64,000 nt of DNA from Comamonas sp. (GTDB lineage Bacteria > Pseudomonadota > Gammaproteobacteria > Burkholderiales > Burkholderiaceae_C), in contig JAJPEQ010000013.1 of the NCBI GenBank assembly GCA_021166775.1, forward strand, positions 1 through 64,000, given 5' to 3'. Within the stretch, counting starts at the first letter, position 1. Every line of letters begins with the position of its first letter. The position numbers were made by a program, and so were the translations under genes. Below the pieces are notes generated by a model. That model ran no database searches, was not told the origin of the DNA, and was given only the letters and a program-made list of their open reading frames with translations. Of the stretch, positions 55,958 to 64,000 are shown one piece after another.

Positions 55958-58339
55958 TCAGCGCCGGAACAGATCGAGGATGTGGCTGCGCTCCTCGGCG
56001 GACGGGCGCTCCGGCGTGTCGTCCCCGACGGCCGCGCTGCCAGGCGCCGTATTGTCCGCCAGGCTCGTGACGCCGGCGCCGCGCGCGTATTCATCGTAGT
56101 ACCACTCGCCACTGACATTGGTCACGCCGGGCGGCACCGTGGGTTGCGCCACGGGAACGCCCTTGAGCGCGTATTGCATGAAATCGATCCAGATCGGCAG
56201 CGCCAGTCCCCCCCCGGTTTCTCTGCTGCCGAGGTTGCGCGGTGTGTCGTAGCCTATCCACGTGATCGCCGTCAGCGTGGGTTGAAAACCCGCAAACCAC
56301 GCGTCCACGGCGTCGTTGGTGGTTCCGGTCTTGCCGTACAGGTCGGGCCGCTTGAGTGTCGCTTGCGCGCGCGCGGCCGTGCCCGCGCGCGTGACCTCCT
56401 GCAGCAGGCTGTCCATCACGAAGACGTTGCGCGGGCTGATCGTCTGCGGCAAGGTATCCAATGCCGGTGGTTGATATTCGTTCAGGACATGGCCCTGCTG
56501 ATCGGTGATGCGGGCGACGAGATAGGGGCTGACCAGATGCCCGCCGTTGGCGAAGACCGAATAGGCCCGCGCCATCTGCATGGGCGTGACGGAGCCCGCG
56601 CCCAGCGCCAGCGTGAGGAAGGGCGGCTGCTTGTCCGCGTCGAAGCCGAAGTGGGTGGCCCAGTTTTGCGCCGTCTTGGGGCCTATGGCCTGCAGCACGC
56701 GGATCGCCACCATGTTCTTGGATTTGGCAAGCCCGGTGCGCAGCGTCATCGGCCCATCGTACTTGCCATCGTAATTCTTGGGTTCCCAGGGCTTGCCCCC
56801 GGTTTGCTCGGCGCTGAAAAACAGGGGGGCGTCATCGATCACGGTGGACGGTGTGAAGCCCTTCTCCAGGGCCGCTGAGTAAATGACGGGCTTGAAACTC
56901 GAGCCCGGCTGGCGCCATGCCTGGGTCACGTGGTTGAATTTGCTCTTCTCAAAGTCAAAGCCCCCCACGAGGGCATGGATGGCGCCCGAACGTGGATCCA
57001 GAGCGACGAAGGCGCCTTCCACTTCTGGCAGTTGTGTGATTTCCCAGGTCTGCTTGGGTGTCTGCACGATGCGCACCACGGCACCCCGACGCAGCTTGAT
57101 CTTGGCCGGGGCCTTGTCGGCCAGTCCGGACTGAACCGGCTTGAGTCCGTCGCCCGTCACTTCGATGGTCTGGCCATCGGAGCGCGAAACGACCACCTTC
57201 TTCGGGCCGGCCTCCAGCACCACGGCGGCGAGCACTTCCCCGTTGTCGGGGTGGTTTGCCAGCGTTTCGTCAATCATGTCTTCCGCGCCGTCGGCATCGG
57301 CGGGCAAGGTGACGAAAGCCTCCGGGCCGCGGTAATGCTGGCGCCGCTCGTAATTCATGATGCCTTGGCGCAGCGCCTTGTAGGCGGCATCCTGCTCTCC
57401 AGCCTGCAAGGTCGTGTAGACGTTCAGCCCGCGCGTGTATGTGTCCGCGCCGTACTGCGCGTAGATCAACTGGCGCACCATCTCCGCGACGTACTCCGCA
57501 TGCACGCGGGTGCTTTCGCCCTGTGCGCGCAGTTTGATGGGTTCGGCCTTGGCGGCCTTGGCTTCGTCAGCGGTGATGAAACCGTTCTCCAGCATGCGAT
57601 CGATGATGTAGAGCTGACGTGTGCGCGCACGCTTGGGGTTGCTGATCGGGTTGTAGGCCGACGGCGCCTTGGGCAGGCCCGCCAGCATGGCTGCCTCGGC
57701 AATCGAAATCGATTTGAGCGGCTTGCCGAAATAGGTTTCCGCCGCGGCCGCGAACCCGTAGGCCCTGTTGCCCAGATAAATCTGGTTCATATAGATCTCG
57801 AGAATCTGGTTTTTGGTCAGAAGGTGCTCGAGCTTGAACGTGAGCAGCAGCTCGTAGATCTTGCGGGTGAACGTTTTTTCGGAAGACAGATAGACATTGC
57901 GCGCGACCTGCATCGTGATCGTCGAGGCCCCCTGACTCTTGATGCGCCCGAGGTTGGCCAGCGCCGCGCGCAACACCCCCCTGTAGTCCACGCCGCCGTG
58001 TTCGAAGAAACGTGCATCCTCCACGGCCAGGACAGCGTGGGTCATGACCTCGGGGATGTCCTTGATCGGGGTCAGGTTGCGCCGCTCTTCACCGAATTCG
58101 CCCAGCAGCGCGCCTTCGACGGAAAACACCCGCAGCGGCAGTTTCGGGCGGTAGTTGGCGAGGTCCGAGACATCCGGCAGATTCGGATAGGCCAGGGCCA
58201 GACCGATGCCCACCAGCAGCGCGCCAGCGGCGACTCCTGCGGCAACAAGGCCGGCAAACCAGCCCAGCGCGCGAACCGCCCAGTGGGCGCGACGGGGCTT
58301 GGTTGCTTTGGGGGTGGAACGTTCTGAGTCCGTAGGCAT
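55958..58339 (-). CDS. mrcA: Penicillin-binding protein 1A
   Basis: VEDARFFEHGGVDYRGVLRAALANL, QGASTITMQVARNVYLS (transglycosylase), RQPGSSFKPVIYSAALEKG, YGKTGTTNDAVDAWFAGF (KTGT). Confidence 0.97.
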   Translation of the reverse strand: MPTDSERSTPKATKPRRAHWAVRALGWFAGLVAAGVAAGALLVGIGLALAYPNLPDVSDLANYRPKLPLRVFSVEGALLGEFGEERRNLTPIKDIPEVMTHAVLAVEDARFFEHGGVDYRGVLRAALANLGRIKSQGASTITMQVARNVYLSSEKTFTRKIYELLLTFKLEHLLTKNQILEIYMNQIYLGNRAYGFAAAAETYFGKPLKSISIAEAAMLAGLPKAPSAYNPISNPKRARTRQLYIIDRMLENGFITADEAKAAKAEPIKLRAQGESTRVHAEYVAEMVRQLIYAQYGADTYTRGLNVYTTLQAGEQDAAYKALRQGIMNYERRQHYRGPEAFVTLPADADGAEDMIDETLANHPDNGEVLAAVVLEAGPKKVVVSRSDGQTIEVTGDGLKPVQSGLADKAPAKIKLRRGAVVRIVQTPKQTWEITQLPEVEGAFVALDPRSGAIHALVGGFDFEKSKFNHVTQAWRQPGSSFKPVIYSAALEKGFTPSTVIDDAPLFFSAEQTGGKPWEPKNYDGKYDGPMTLRTGLAKSKNMVAIRVLQAIGPKTAQNWATHFGFDADKQPPFLTLALGAGSVTPMQMARAYSVFANGGHLVSPYLVARITDQQGHVLNEYQPPALDTLPQTISPRNVFVMDSLLQEVTRAGTAARAQATLKRPDLYGKTGTTNDAVDAWFAGFQPTLTAITWIGYDTPRNLGSRETGGGLALPIWIDFMQYALKGVPVAQPTVPPGVTNVSGEWYYDEYARGAGVTSLADNTAPGSAAVGDDTPERPSAEERSHILDLFRR

Positions 58340-58571
58340 AAGGGGCCTGTCGTAGGGAACCGGTAATTATAGAAAGGGCGTTTGGCGGCACTTGCGCCGG
58401 CGCCGGTGCCCGATGGCGGGACGGTTCGCGGGGCGCTCTTCACGAGGTGGATTCGTCAGCTTTTGACAACGTTTGCGCGGTGAAAGCGCCGTAAAAGTCT
58501 TTCCTGCAGAACAACTTTGCTGCTAGCATGCAAGTGACGTGTCAACTTTTGTTGCGCCGTTTCAAATAGAT

Positions 58572-59663
58572 ATGGGGGATATCTTGATTTCACTGGGGTC
58601 GTTGTTCAGTCGCCAGCCGGCCCCTTTGTTGGGGATAGACGTCAGTTCGTCCAGCGCCAAGCTGGTGGAGTTGGGTCGGGACAAGGCCGGTGCTTGGGTA
58701 TTGGAGCGGTGTGCCATCGAGCCATTGGAACAAGGGTGGATTTCCGACGGCAACATTGAAAAATTCGACGAAGTGGCCGATGCCGTCAGGCGTCTGGTCA
58801 AGAAAAGCGGCTCGCGCACGAAGTACGTGGCGCTGGCCCTGCCGTCTTCCGCGGTGATCTCCAAGCGCATCACCCTCCCTGCGGATTTGACCGACCAGGA
58901 GATGGAAGTTCAGGTTGAATCCGAAGCCAATCAATACATTCCCTTCTCGCTCGATGAAGTGAGCCTCGATTTTTGCGTGATCGGGCCCAGCAAGAACTCT
59001 CCGGGCGACGTGGACGTGCTGATCGCGGCGTCGCGCCGTGAGAAGGTTCAGGACCGCGAGGGCCTTGCTGAAGCGGCGGGCTTGAAGCCCATGGTCGTGG
59101 ATGTGGAGTCCCACGCGGCGCGCCTGGCGGCGGGGCGCCTGGTCGAGGCCATGCCCAACAAGGGGCAGGATGCGGTGGTTGCCCTGTTTGAAGTGGGGTC
59201 CATGACGACCAGCATGCAGATCATGCGTAACGAAGAGGTGCTTTACGAGCGTGATCAGGGCTTTGGCGGCGCGCAGCTGACGCAGCACATCGTACGTCAG
59301 TACGGCTTCTCGCTGGAAGAGGCGGAGGCCAAAAAACGCAACGACGATCTCCCCGACGATTACCGCAGCACCGTCCTGCAGCCCTTCGTCGAGGGGATGG
59401 CGCAGGAAATCGGCCGGGCCCTGCAGTTTTTCTTCACGAGCACGCCGTACAACCGGGTGGACCGCATCCTGATTGCAGGCGGGTCTGCCGCCTTGCAGGG
59501 CCTCACGGACGCCGTGACATCGGGCACCGGTTTTGCGGCGAGCATCGTCAACCCGTTCGAGGGAATGGAGATCAGCGGTACGGTGCGCGTCAAGAAGATG
59601 GCGCGTGAGGCGCCGGGGTATCTCACGGCGTGTGGTCTCGCGATGCGGAGGTTCCTGCAGTGA
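58572..59663 (+). CDS. pilM: Type IV pilus assembly protein PilM
   Basis: LLGIDVSSSSAKLVELGRDKAGAWVLERCAIEPL...LPADLTDQEMEVQVESEANQYIPFSLDEVSLDF. Confidence 0.97.
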   Translation: MGDILISLGSLFSRQPAPLLGIDVSSSSAKLVELGRDKAGAWVLERCAIEPLEQGWISDGNIEKFDEVADAVRRLVKKSGSRTKYVALALPSSAVISKRITLPADLTDQEMEVQVESEANQYIPFSLDEVSLDFCVIGPSKNSPGDVDVLIAASRREKVQDREGLAEAAGLKPMVVDVESHAARLAAGRLVEAMPNKGQDAVVALFEVGSMTTSMQIMRNEEVLYERDQGFGGAQLTQHIVRQYGFSLEEAEAKKRNDDLPDDYRSTVLQPFVEGMAQEIGRALQFFFTSTPYNRVDRILIAGGSAALQGLTDAVTSGTGFAASIVNPFEGMEISGTVRVKKMAREAPGYLTACGLAMRRFLQ

Positions 59664-60268
59664 TCCTGATCAACCTCCTCCCGCACCGCGAAGTGGCGCG
59701 CAAGCGCCGCCGCGAGTCGTTTCAGGCGGTCATGCTGCTGTCGGCGATTGTCGGCCTGTTGATTGCCGGAGCCATCTATCTGTGGTTCCAGGCCATGATA
59801 GAAAACCAGCAGGCACGCAATGGTTTCATCGCCAGCGAAACGGCGATTCTGGACAAGCAAATCAAGGAAATTGCGAATATCGAGGAAGAAATCACGGCAT
59901 TGCGCGCGCGCCAAAAGGCGGTGGAAGATTTGCAGGCCGATCGCAATCTGCCCGTGCACATGCTGAACGAGCTCGTGCTGCAGGTGCCGGATGGGGTCTA
60001 TCTCACGAGTCTGGCTCAAACGGATCAGGTGGTGACACTCAAGGGAATGGCGCAGTCCAACGAGCGGGTGTCCGAACTGCTGCGCAATCTGTCGGACAAC
60101 ACGCCCTGGTTCTCCAAGCCACAGCTGGGAGAAATCGTGACGGCGAATGTCTCGCTCTCCGCGCGTGACCAGCGACGTGTCCCGTCGTTTACCCTGAGCT
60201 TCCATCTGGCGCGCAGCGCCGACGCCAAGAAGGCCGCGGACGCCGCTGGCTCAGCCCGGAAGAAGTGA
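59660..60268 (+). CDS. pilN: Type IV pilus assembly protein PilN
   Basis: INLLPHREVARKRRRESFQ plus TM; order pilM-N-O-P-Q. Confidence 0.95.
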   Translation: MILINLLPHREVARKRRRESFQAVMLLSAIVGLLIAGAIYLWFQAMIENQQARNGFIASETAILDKQIKEIANIEEEITALRARQKAVEDLQADRNLPVHMLNELVLQVPDGVYLTSLAQTDQVVTLKGMAQSNERVSELLRNLSDNTPWFSKPQLGEIVTANVSLSARDQRRVPSFTLSFHLARSADAKKAADAAGSARKK

Positions 60269-60963
60269 ACATGGCCACCAAAACCAAAAAATCCGGGATT
60301 GATTTCGGCAAACTGCAGGCCGAACTGCAAGGCCAATTCAGGAATCTTGATCCCAAAGATCCGTCGTTGTGGCCCATTCTGCCCAAGGTCTTGTTGTGCG
60401 TATTCATCGCGGCTGCGGTCGCGGCGGTGTTGTGGTTTGTCAAACTCAACGAATACCAGGATGAACTGCACACCGAAGAGGCCAAGGAGCAGACGCTCAA
60501 GAATGATTATCAGAAAAAACTGGTCAAGGCCGTCAGCCTTGACGCCTTGAAGAAGCAGCGCGAACAAATCCAGCAGTACGTGCTGCAGTTGGAAAAACAG
60601 TTGCCCAGCAAGGCGGAAATGTCGGCGTTGCTGTCCGATATCAATCAGGCCGGTCTCGGGCGCAGTCTGCAATTCGAGTTGTTTCGGCCCGGGCAGGTGA
60701 TTACACGCGATTACTACGCGGAATTACCCATTGCAATCAAGGTCACGGGTCGATACCACGACATGGGAGAGTTCGCCGCGGATGTTGCAAAACTGTCGCG
60801 CATCGTCACGCTCAATGACCTGAAAATCGCGCCGGCCGATGCCAAGGACGGCGGCGGGGGGCTCAGGATGGATGCGACCGCGCGCACCTTCCGTTATCTC
60901 GATGCAAGCGAGATCGAGGCGCAGAAACAGGCAACCGCCGCAAGCAAGGGTAAAAAGAAATGA
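60265..60963 (+). CDS. pilO: Type IV pilus inner-membrane component PilO
   Basis: Single TM, coiled coil, QLPSKAEMSALLSDINQAGLGRSLQFELFRPG. GTG 60265 or ATG 60271 start. Confidence 0.95.
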   Translation: MNMATKTKKSGIDFGKLQAELQGQFRNLDPKDPSLWPILPKVLLCVFIAAAVAAVLWFVKLNEYQDELHTEEAKEQTLKNDYQKKLVKAVSLDALKKQREQIQQYVLQLEKQLPSKAEMSALLSDINQAGLGRSLQFELFRPGQVITRDYYAELPIAIKVTGRYHDMGEFAADVAKLSRIVTLNDLKIAPADAKDGGGGLRMDATARTFRYLDASEIEAQKQATAASKGKKK

Positions 60964-61514
60964 TCCGCAGCGCCCTTATCTTCAGTGTGATGGCGGGCTT
61001 GCTGGCTCTGGCGGGGTGTCAACCTTCCGGGCAGGATGACCTGCGCCAGTGGATGAATGACTTGCGCGCCAATACCAAGCCGCACGTCACGCCGATCAAG
61101 GAGCCGCTGCAATTCGTGCCGCAGGCCTATGTGGCCGGTAATGGCGTGGATCCGTTCAATTCGCAAAAGCTGACACAGGCATTGCGACGTGACTCGCAGG
61201 AAAGCGCGGGGAATGCATCGTTGATCGCACCTGAACTGGCCCGGCGCAAGGAGCCTCTGGAAGCTTATCCGCTGGATGCCGTCAAGATGGTGGGGAGCAT
61301 GGTCAAGAACGGCAAGCCCGCTGCCTTGGTTACCGTGGACAAACTGCTTTACCAAGTGAGTGTGGGTAATTATCTCGGGCAGAACTACGGCAAGATCATC
61401 GCCATTGCCGAAACCAATATGAAAATCAGAGAGATTGTCCAGGATCAGACTGGAGATTGGGTGGAGCGCATGACGACGCTTGAATTGCAAGAGGGAACAG
61501 GGGCAAAGAAATGA
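60960..61514 (+). CDS. pilP: Type IV pilus lipoprotein PilP
   Basis: Lipobox LLALAGCQPSGQDDLRQWM; VDPFNSQKL; YQVSVGNYLGQNYGKIIAIAETNMKIREIVQDQTGDWVER. Confidence 0.95.
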   Translation: MIRSALIFSVMAGLLALAGCQPSGQDDLRQWMNDLRANTKPHVTPIKEPLQFVPQAYVAGNGVDPFNSQKLTQALRRDSQESAGNASLIAPELARRKEPLEAYPLDAVKMVGSMVKNGKPAALVTVDKLLYQVSVGNYLGQNYGKIIAIAETNMKIREIVQDQTGDWVERMTTLELQEGTGAKK

Positions 61515-63661
61515 CAAAGCGCACAACTACCCATTATTCGCCTGCCTCGTGGCTGGCGGGTGTCGCTCTGGGCCTTGGGTTCTTTGCCACGGCGGCCCAT
61601 GCGGGCGGGGCCATAGAATCGGTGACGGGCTACGTTCAAGGTGGCGCCGAGGTCTTGCGCATCGAGCTGTCCGAGCCGCTGGCTCAATTGCCTGCGGGGT
61701 TCGCCATCCAGAGTCCCGCACGCATTGCGCTGGATTTCCCGAATGTGACCAATGCCCTCGGGCGTTCGCTGGTCGAAATCAACCAAGGCAATTTGCGTAC
61801 GGCCAACGTCGTCCAGGTCGGGGATCGCACGCGGGTGGTACTCAACCTCAAGCAGGCCACGTCCTACAAGTCGGAATTGCAGGGCAACAGCGTCGTCGTT
61901 TCCCTGGACCCTGCTGGTAGTGCATCGGCGTCGTCGGTCACGCCGTTCGCGTTGCCGACGGCAGCGGCGTCAGCCGACGTCACCGCGTTGAAAGACCTGG
62001 ATTTCCGGCGCACGACCGATGGCGCGGGACGGGTCGTGCTGCAACTGGGCAGCAGCGACGTGGGCGTGGATATCCAGCAGCAGGGCAAGGACCTCGTGCT
62101 CGACATCCCCCGTACTTCGCTGCCTGAAGGCTTGCGCCGGCGCTTGGATGTGACGGATTTCGGCACGCCGGTGCAAACCATCACCGCCGAGCAGCGCGGC
62201 GAGCGCGTGCGCGTGACGATCAAGGCGGTGGGCGACTGGGAGCACAGCGCCTATCAGAGCGATCAGCAGTTCGTGGTGGAAGTGCGCGCGAAGAAGGTGG
62301 ACGTCAACAAGCTGGCGCAGGGCCCAACCTACACCGGTGAAAAGCTCTCACTGAACTTCCAGAACATCGACGTGCGCTCCTTGCTGCAGGTCATTGCCGA
62401 TTTCACCAATTTCAACATCGTGACGTCCGACACGGTGACCGGGGCGCTCACCCTGCGCTTGAAGGATGTTCCCTGGGATCAGGCGCTGCAGATCATCATG
62501 GACGCCAAGGGTCTGGGCATGCGCAAGACCGGCACGGTGCTGTGGATCGCGCCCAAGGATGAAATCGATGCGCGCACCAAGAAAGACCTGGAATCCGCCG
62601 ACGCGATCAAGAAACTGGAGCCGCTGCGCTCGCAGGCGTTCCAGCTCAACTATGCCAAGGCGACAGACCTCGTGGCGCAGCTGACGGGCGGCGGCTTGCC
62701 CGGGGCGTCCGCGGGGGGAGGGCAGACGAACAAGTTCCTTTCCGAGCGTGGCAGCGTGATGGCCGAGCCGCGCACCAATCAGTTGTTCGTCACCGACATC
62801 GCGAGCAAGCTTGAGGAAGTGGCCAAGCTGATCCAGTCGCTCGATGTGCCGGTGCGCCAGGTGATGATCGAAGCACGCATCGTCGAGGCCAGCGATACCT
62901 TCGGCCGCTCTCTCGGGGTGCGCCTGGGTGGCGGCGATCTGCGCGCACAAAAGGGCGGCGACGGCGGTTACGGCCTCTTTGGCGGCAATCGCGTGGCCAT
63001 TGGCACCGATTACACCAACGCCACCAATTCCTCCGGTTTCGGCGGTCCGGTGAATGTGGGCGGGAATTTCGTCAACATGCCGGCGGCGCTTTCCGGTGTG
63101 ACGGGTACGGGCTCTTTCGCCCTTTCGATCTTCAATTCGGCGGCCAACCGTTTCCTGACGCTGGAACTCTCGGCGATGGAGGCGGACGGCCAGGGCAAGA
63201 TCATTTCCAGTCCGAGGCTGGTTACGGCCGACCAGACCAAGGCGCTGATCGAGCAGGGCACGGAAATCCCCTACAACGTGACGGCGCCGAACGGGGCCAC
63301 CACCATCGCGTTCAAGAAGGCGGTGCTCAAGCTGGAGGTGTCACCGCAGATCACCCCCGAGGGCAACATCATCCTGAACCTCGACGTCAACAAGGACAGC
63401 GTCGGGCAGGTGACGGATCAGGGCGTCGCGATCGACACCAAGCACGTCACGACGCAGGTGCTCGTCGAAAATGGCGGCACTGTCGTGATCGGCGGCATCT
63501 TCGAGCTGGAAGAAACCAGTCAGGTGAACAAGGTGCCGTTGCTGGGCGACGTGCCCATCGTGGGCAATCTGTTCAAGAACACCACGAAGACGGCCAACAA
63601 GCGCGAAATGATGGTCTTTATCACGCCCAAGGTCATTTCGGACCGCGGGCCGGTACGTTGA
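61511..63661 (+). CDS. pilQ: Type IV pilus secretin PilQ
   Basis: AMIN-type N-terminus, YTGEKLSLNFQNIDVRSLLQVIADFTNFNIV, secretin domain, VPLLGDVPIVGNLFKNT. Confidence 0.97.
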   Translation: MTKRTTTHYSPASWLAGVALGLGFFATAAHAGGAIESVTGYVQGGAEVLRIELSEPLAQLPAGFAIQSPARIALDFPNVTNALGRSLVEINQGNLRTANVVQVGDRTRVVLNLKQATSYKSELQGNSVVVSLDPAGSASASSVTPFALPTAAASADVTALKDLDFRRTTDGAGRVVLQLGSSDVGVDIQQQGKDLVLDIPRTSLPEGLRRRLDVTDFGTPVQTITAEQRGERVRVTIKAVGDWEHSAYQSDQQFVVEVRAKKVDVNKLAQGPTYTGEKLSLNFQNIDVRSLLQVIADFTNFNIVTSDTVTGALTLRLKDVPWDQALQIIMDAKGLGMRKTGTVLWIAPKDEIDARTKKDLESADAIKKLEPLRSQAFQLNYAKATDLVAQLTGGGLPGASAGGGQTNKFLSERGSVMAEPRTNQLFVTDIASKLEEVAKLIQSLDVPVRQVMIEARIVEASDTFGRSLGVRLGGGDLRAQKGGDGGYGLFGGNRVAIGTDYTNATNSSGFGGPVNVGGNFVNMPAALSGVTGTGSFALSIFNSAANRFLTLELSAMEADGQGKIISSPRLVTADQTKALIEQGTEIPYNVTAPNGATTIAFKKAVLKLEVSPQITPEGNIILNLDVNKDSVGQVTDQGVAIDTKHVTTQVLVENGGTVVIGGIFELEETSQVNKVPLLGDVPIVGNLFKNTTKTANKREMMVFITPKVISDRGPVR

Positions 63662-63683
63662 ATTTCGAAGGTAGAGAATTTTT

Positions 63684-64000
63684 ATGAAGATACTGAAAAA
63701 TCTGGCACTTTCCGCGGCGGCCGCCGTGTTGGCTGTGGCTTGTGGCGGCGGCGGTGGCAGTCCCGGGGAGACGCACACTGGCTATCAGATCACTCTGCGT
63801 GCCGAGCGCACGCAGTTGCCGGTGAATCTCGGCAACGTCGGGCCAGGTATCGGTGTTTCCTCGCCCTATACGACCACGATTTACGTGAATGCCACCGAAG
63901 GAGGCAACCCGATTCCGGGTGGCGAGGACATCTTCGGTTGCAATACTGCCTATGGTCTGTCTTCGGGCCCGCTGTACTACTTGGATGGCAAGGATGAGCA
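63684..64000 (+). CDS. Putative lipoprotein downstream of pilQ (truncated by window end)
   Basis: MKILKNLALSAAAAVLAVACGGGGGSPGETHTGYQITLRAERTQLPVNLGN...; lipobox, then beta-rich Ig-like sequence; no stop in window. Confidence 0.65.
   Translation, partial: MKILKNLALSAAAAVLAVACGGGGGSPGETHTGYQITLRAERTQLPVNLGNVGPGIGVSSPYTTTIYVNATEGGNPIPGGEDIFGCNTAYGLSSGPLYYLDGKDE

Overview
This is a high-GC, housekeeping-dense betaproteobacterial chromosome segment. Gene order and a dispersed intergenic repeat family suggest Burkholderiales/Comamonadaceae (inference). From left to right it contains:
- the 3' part of an rRNA operon (23S, 5S, terminator) and a FimV-like protein
- a thiamine region (thiO-thiS-thiG-thiE, thiD and a CytX-like permease) with two minus-strand TPP riboswitches
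- fdxA; hemC-hemD-hemX-hemY; ppc
- two small lipoproteins and flhDC
- a his operon (hisC-B-H-A, hisF-I-E) split by an opposite-strand HD-GYP gene
- DUF4870, patatin, HIT, tatABC, an HtrA-type protease, a Nif3-like protein, pdxA, mscL, petABC and sspAB
- tRNA-Thr(TGT), a DciA-like protein, an M23 peptidase, secA, argJ, a DUF815 ATPase, mutT and yacG
- a rhodanese / YeeE-YedE permease / microprotein cassette
- grxD, prmC, prfA, a nitroreductase remnant, engB, cytochrome c4, msrPQ, lysA-lptM and PBP1A
- pilMNOPQ, followed by a lipoprotein cut off by the window end.

I found no CRISPR array, prophage, intact transposase or obvious defence island. The most interesting non-genic signal is a family of imperfect-palindromic repeats of about 55-60 bp at gene boundaries (at least 8 loci). 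One copy lies in frame inside hemD. Another supplies the start-codon context of hisH. A third forms an inverted pair around a palindrome between thiD and the permease. There is also a putative MITE-like element of about 165 bp whose right inverted repeat encodes the last residues and stop codon of thiE. All calls come from reading sequence and translations; no database search was run.
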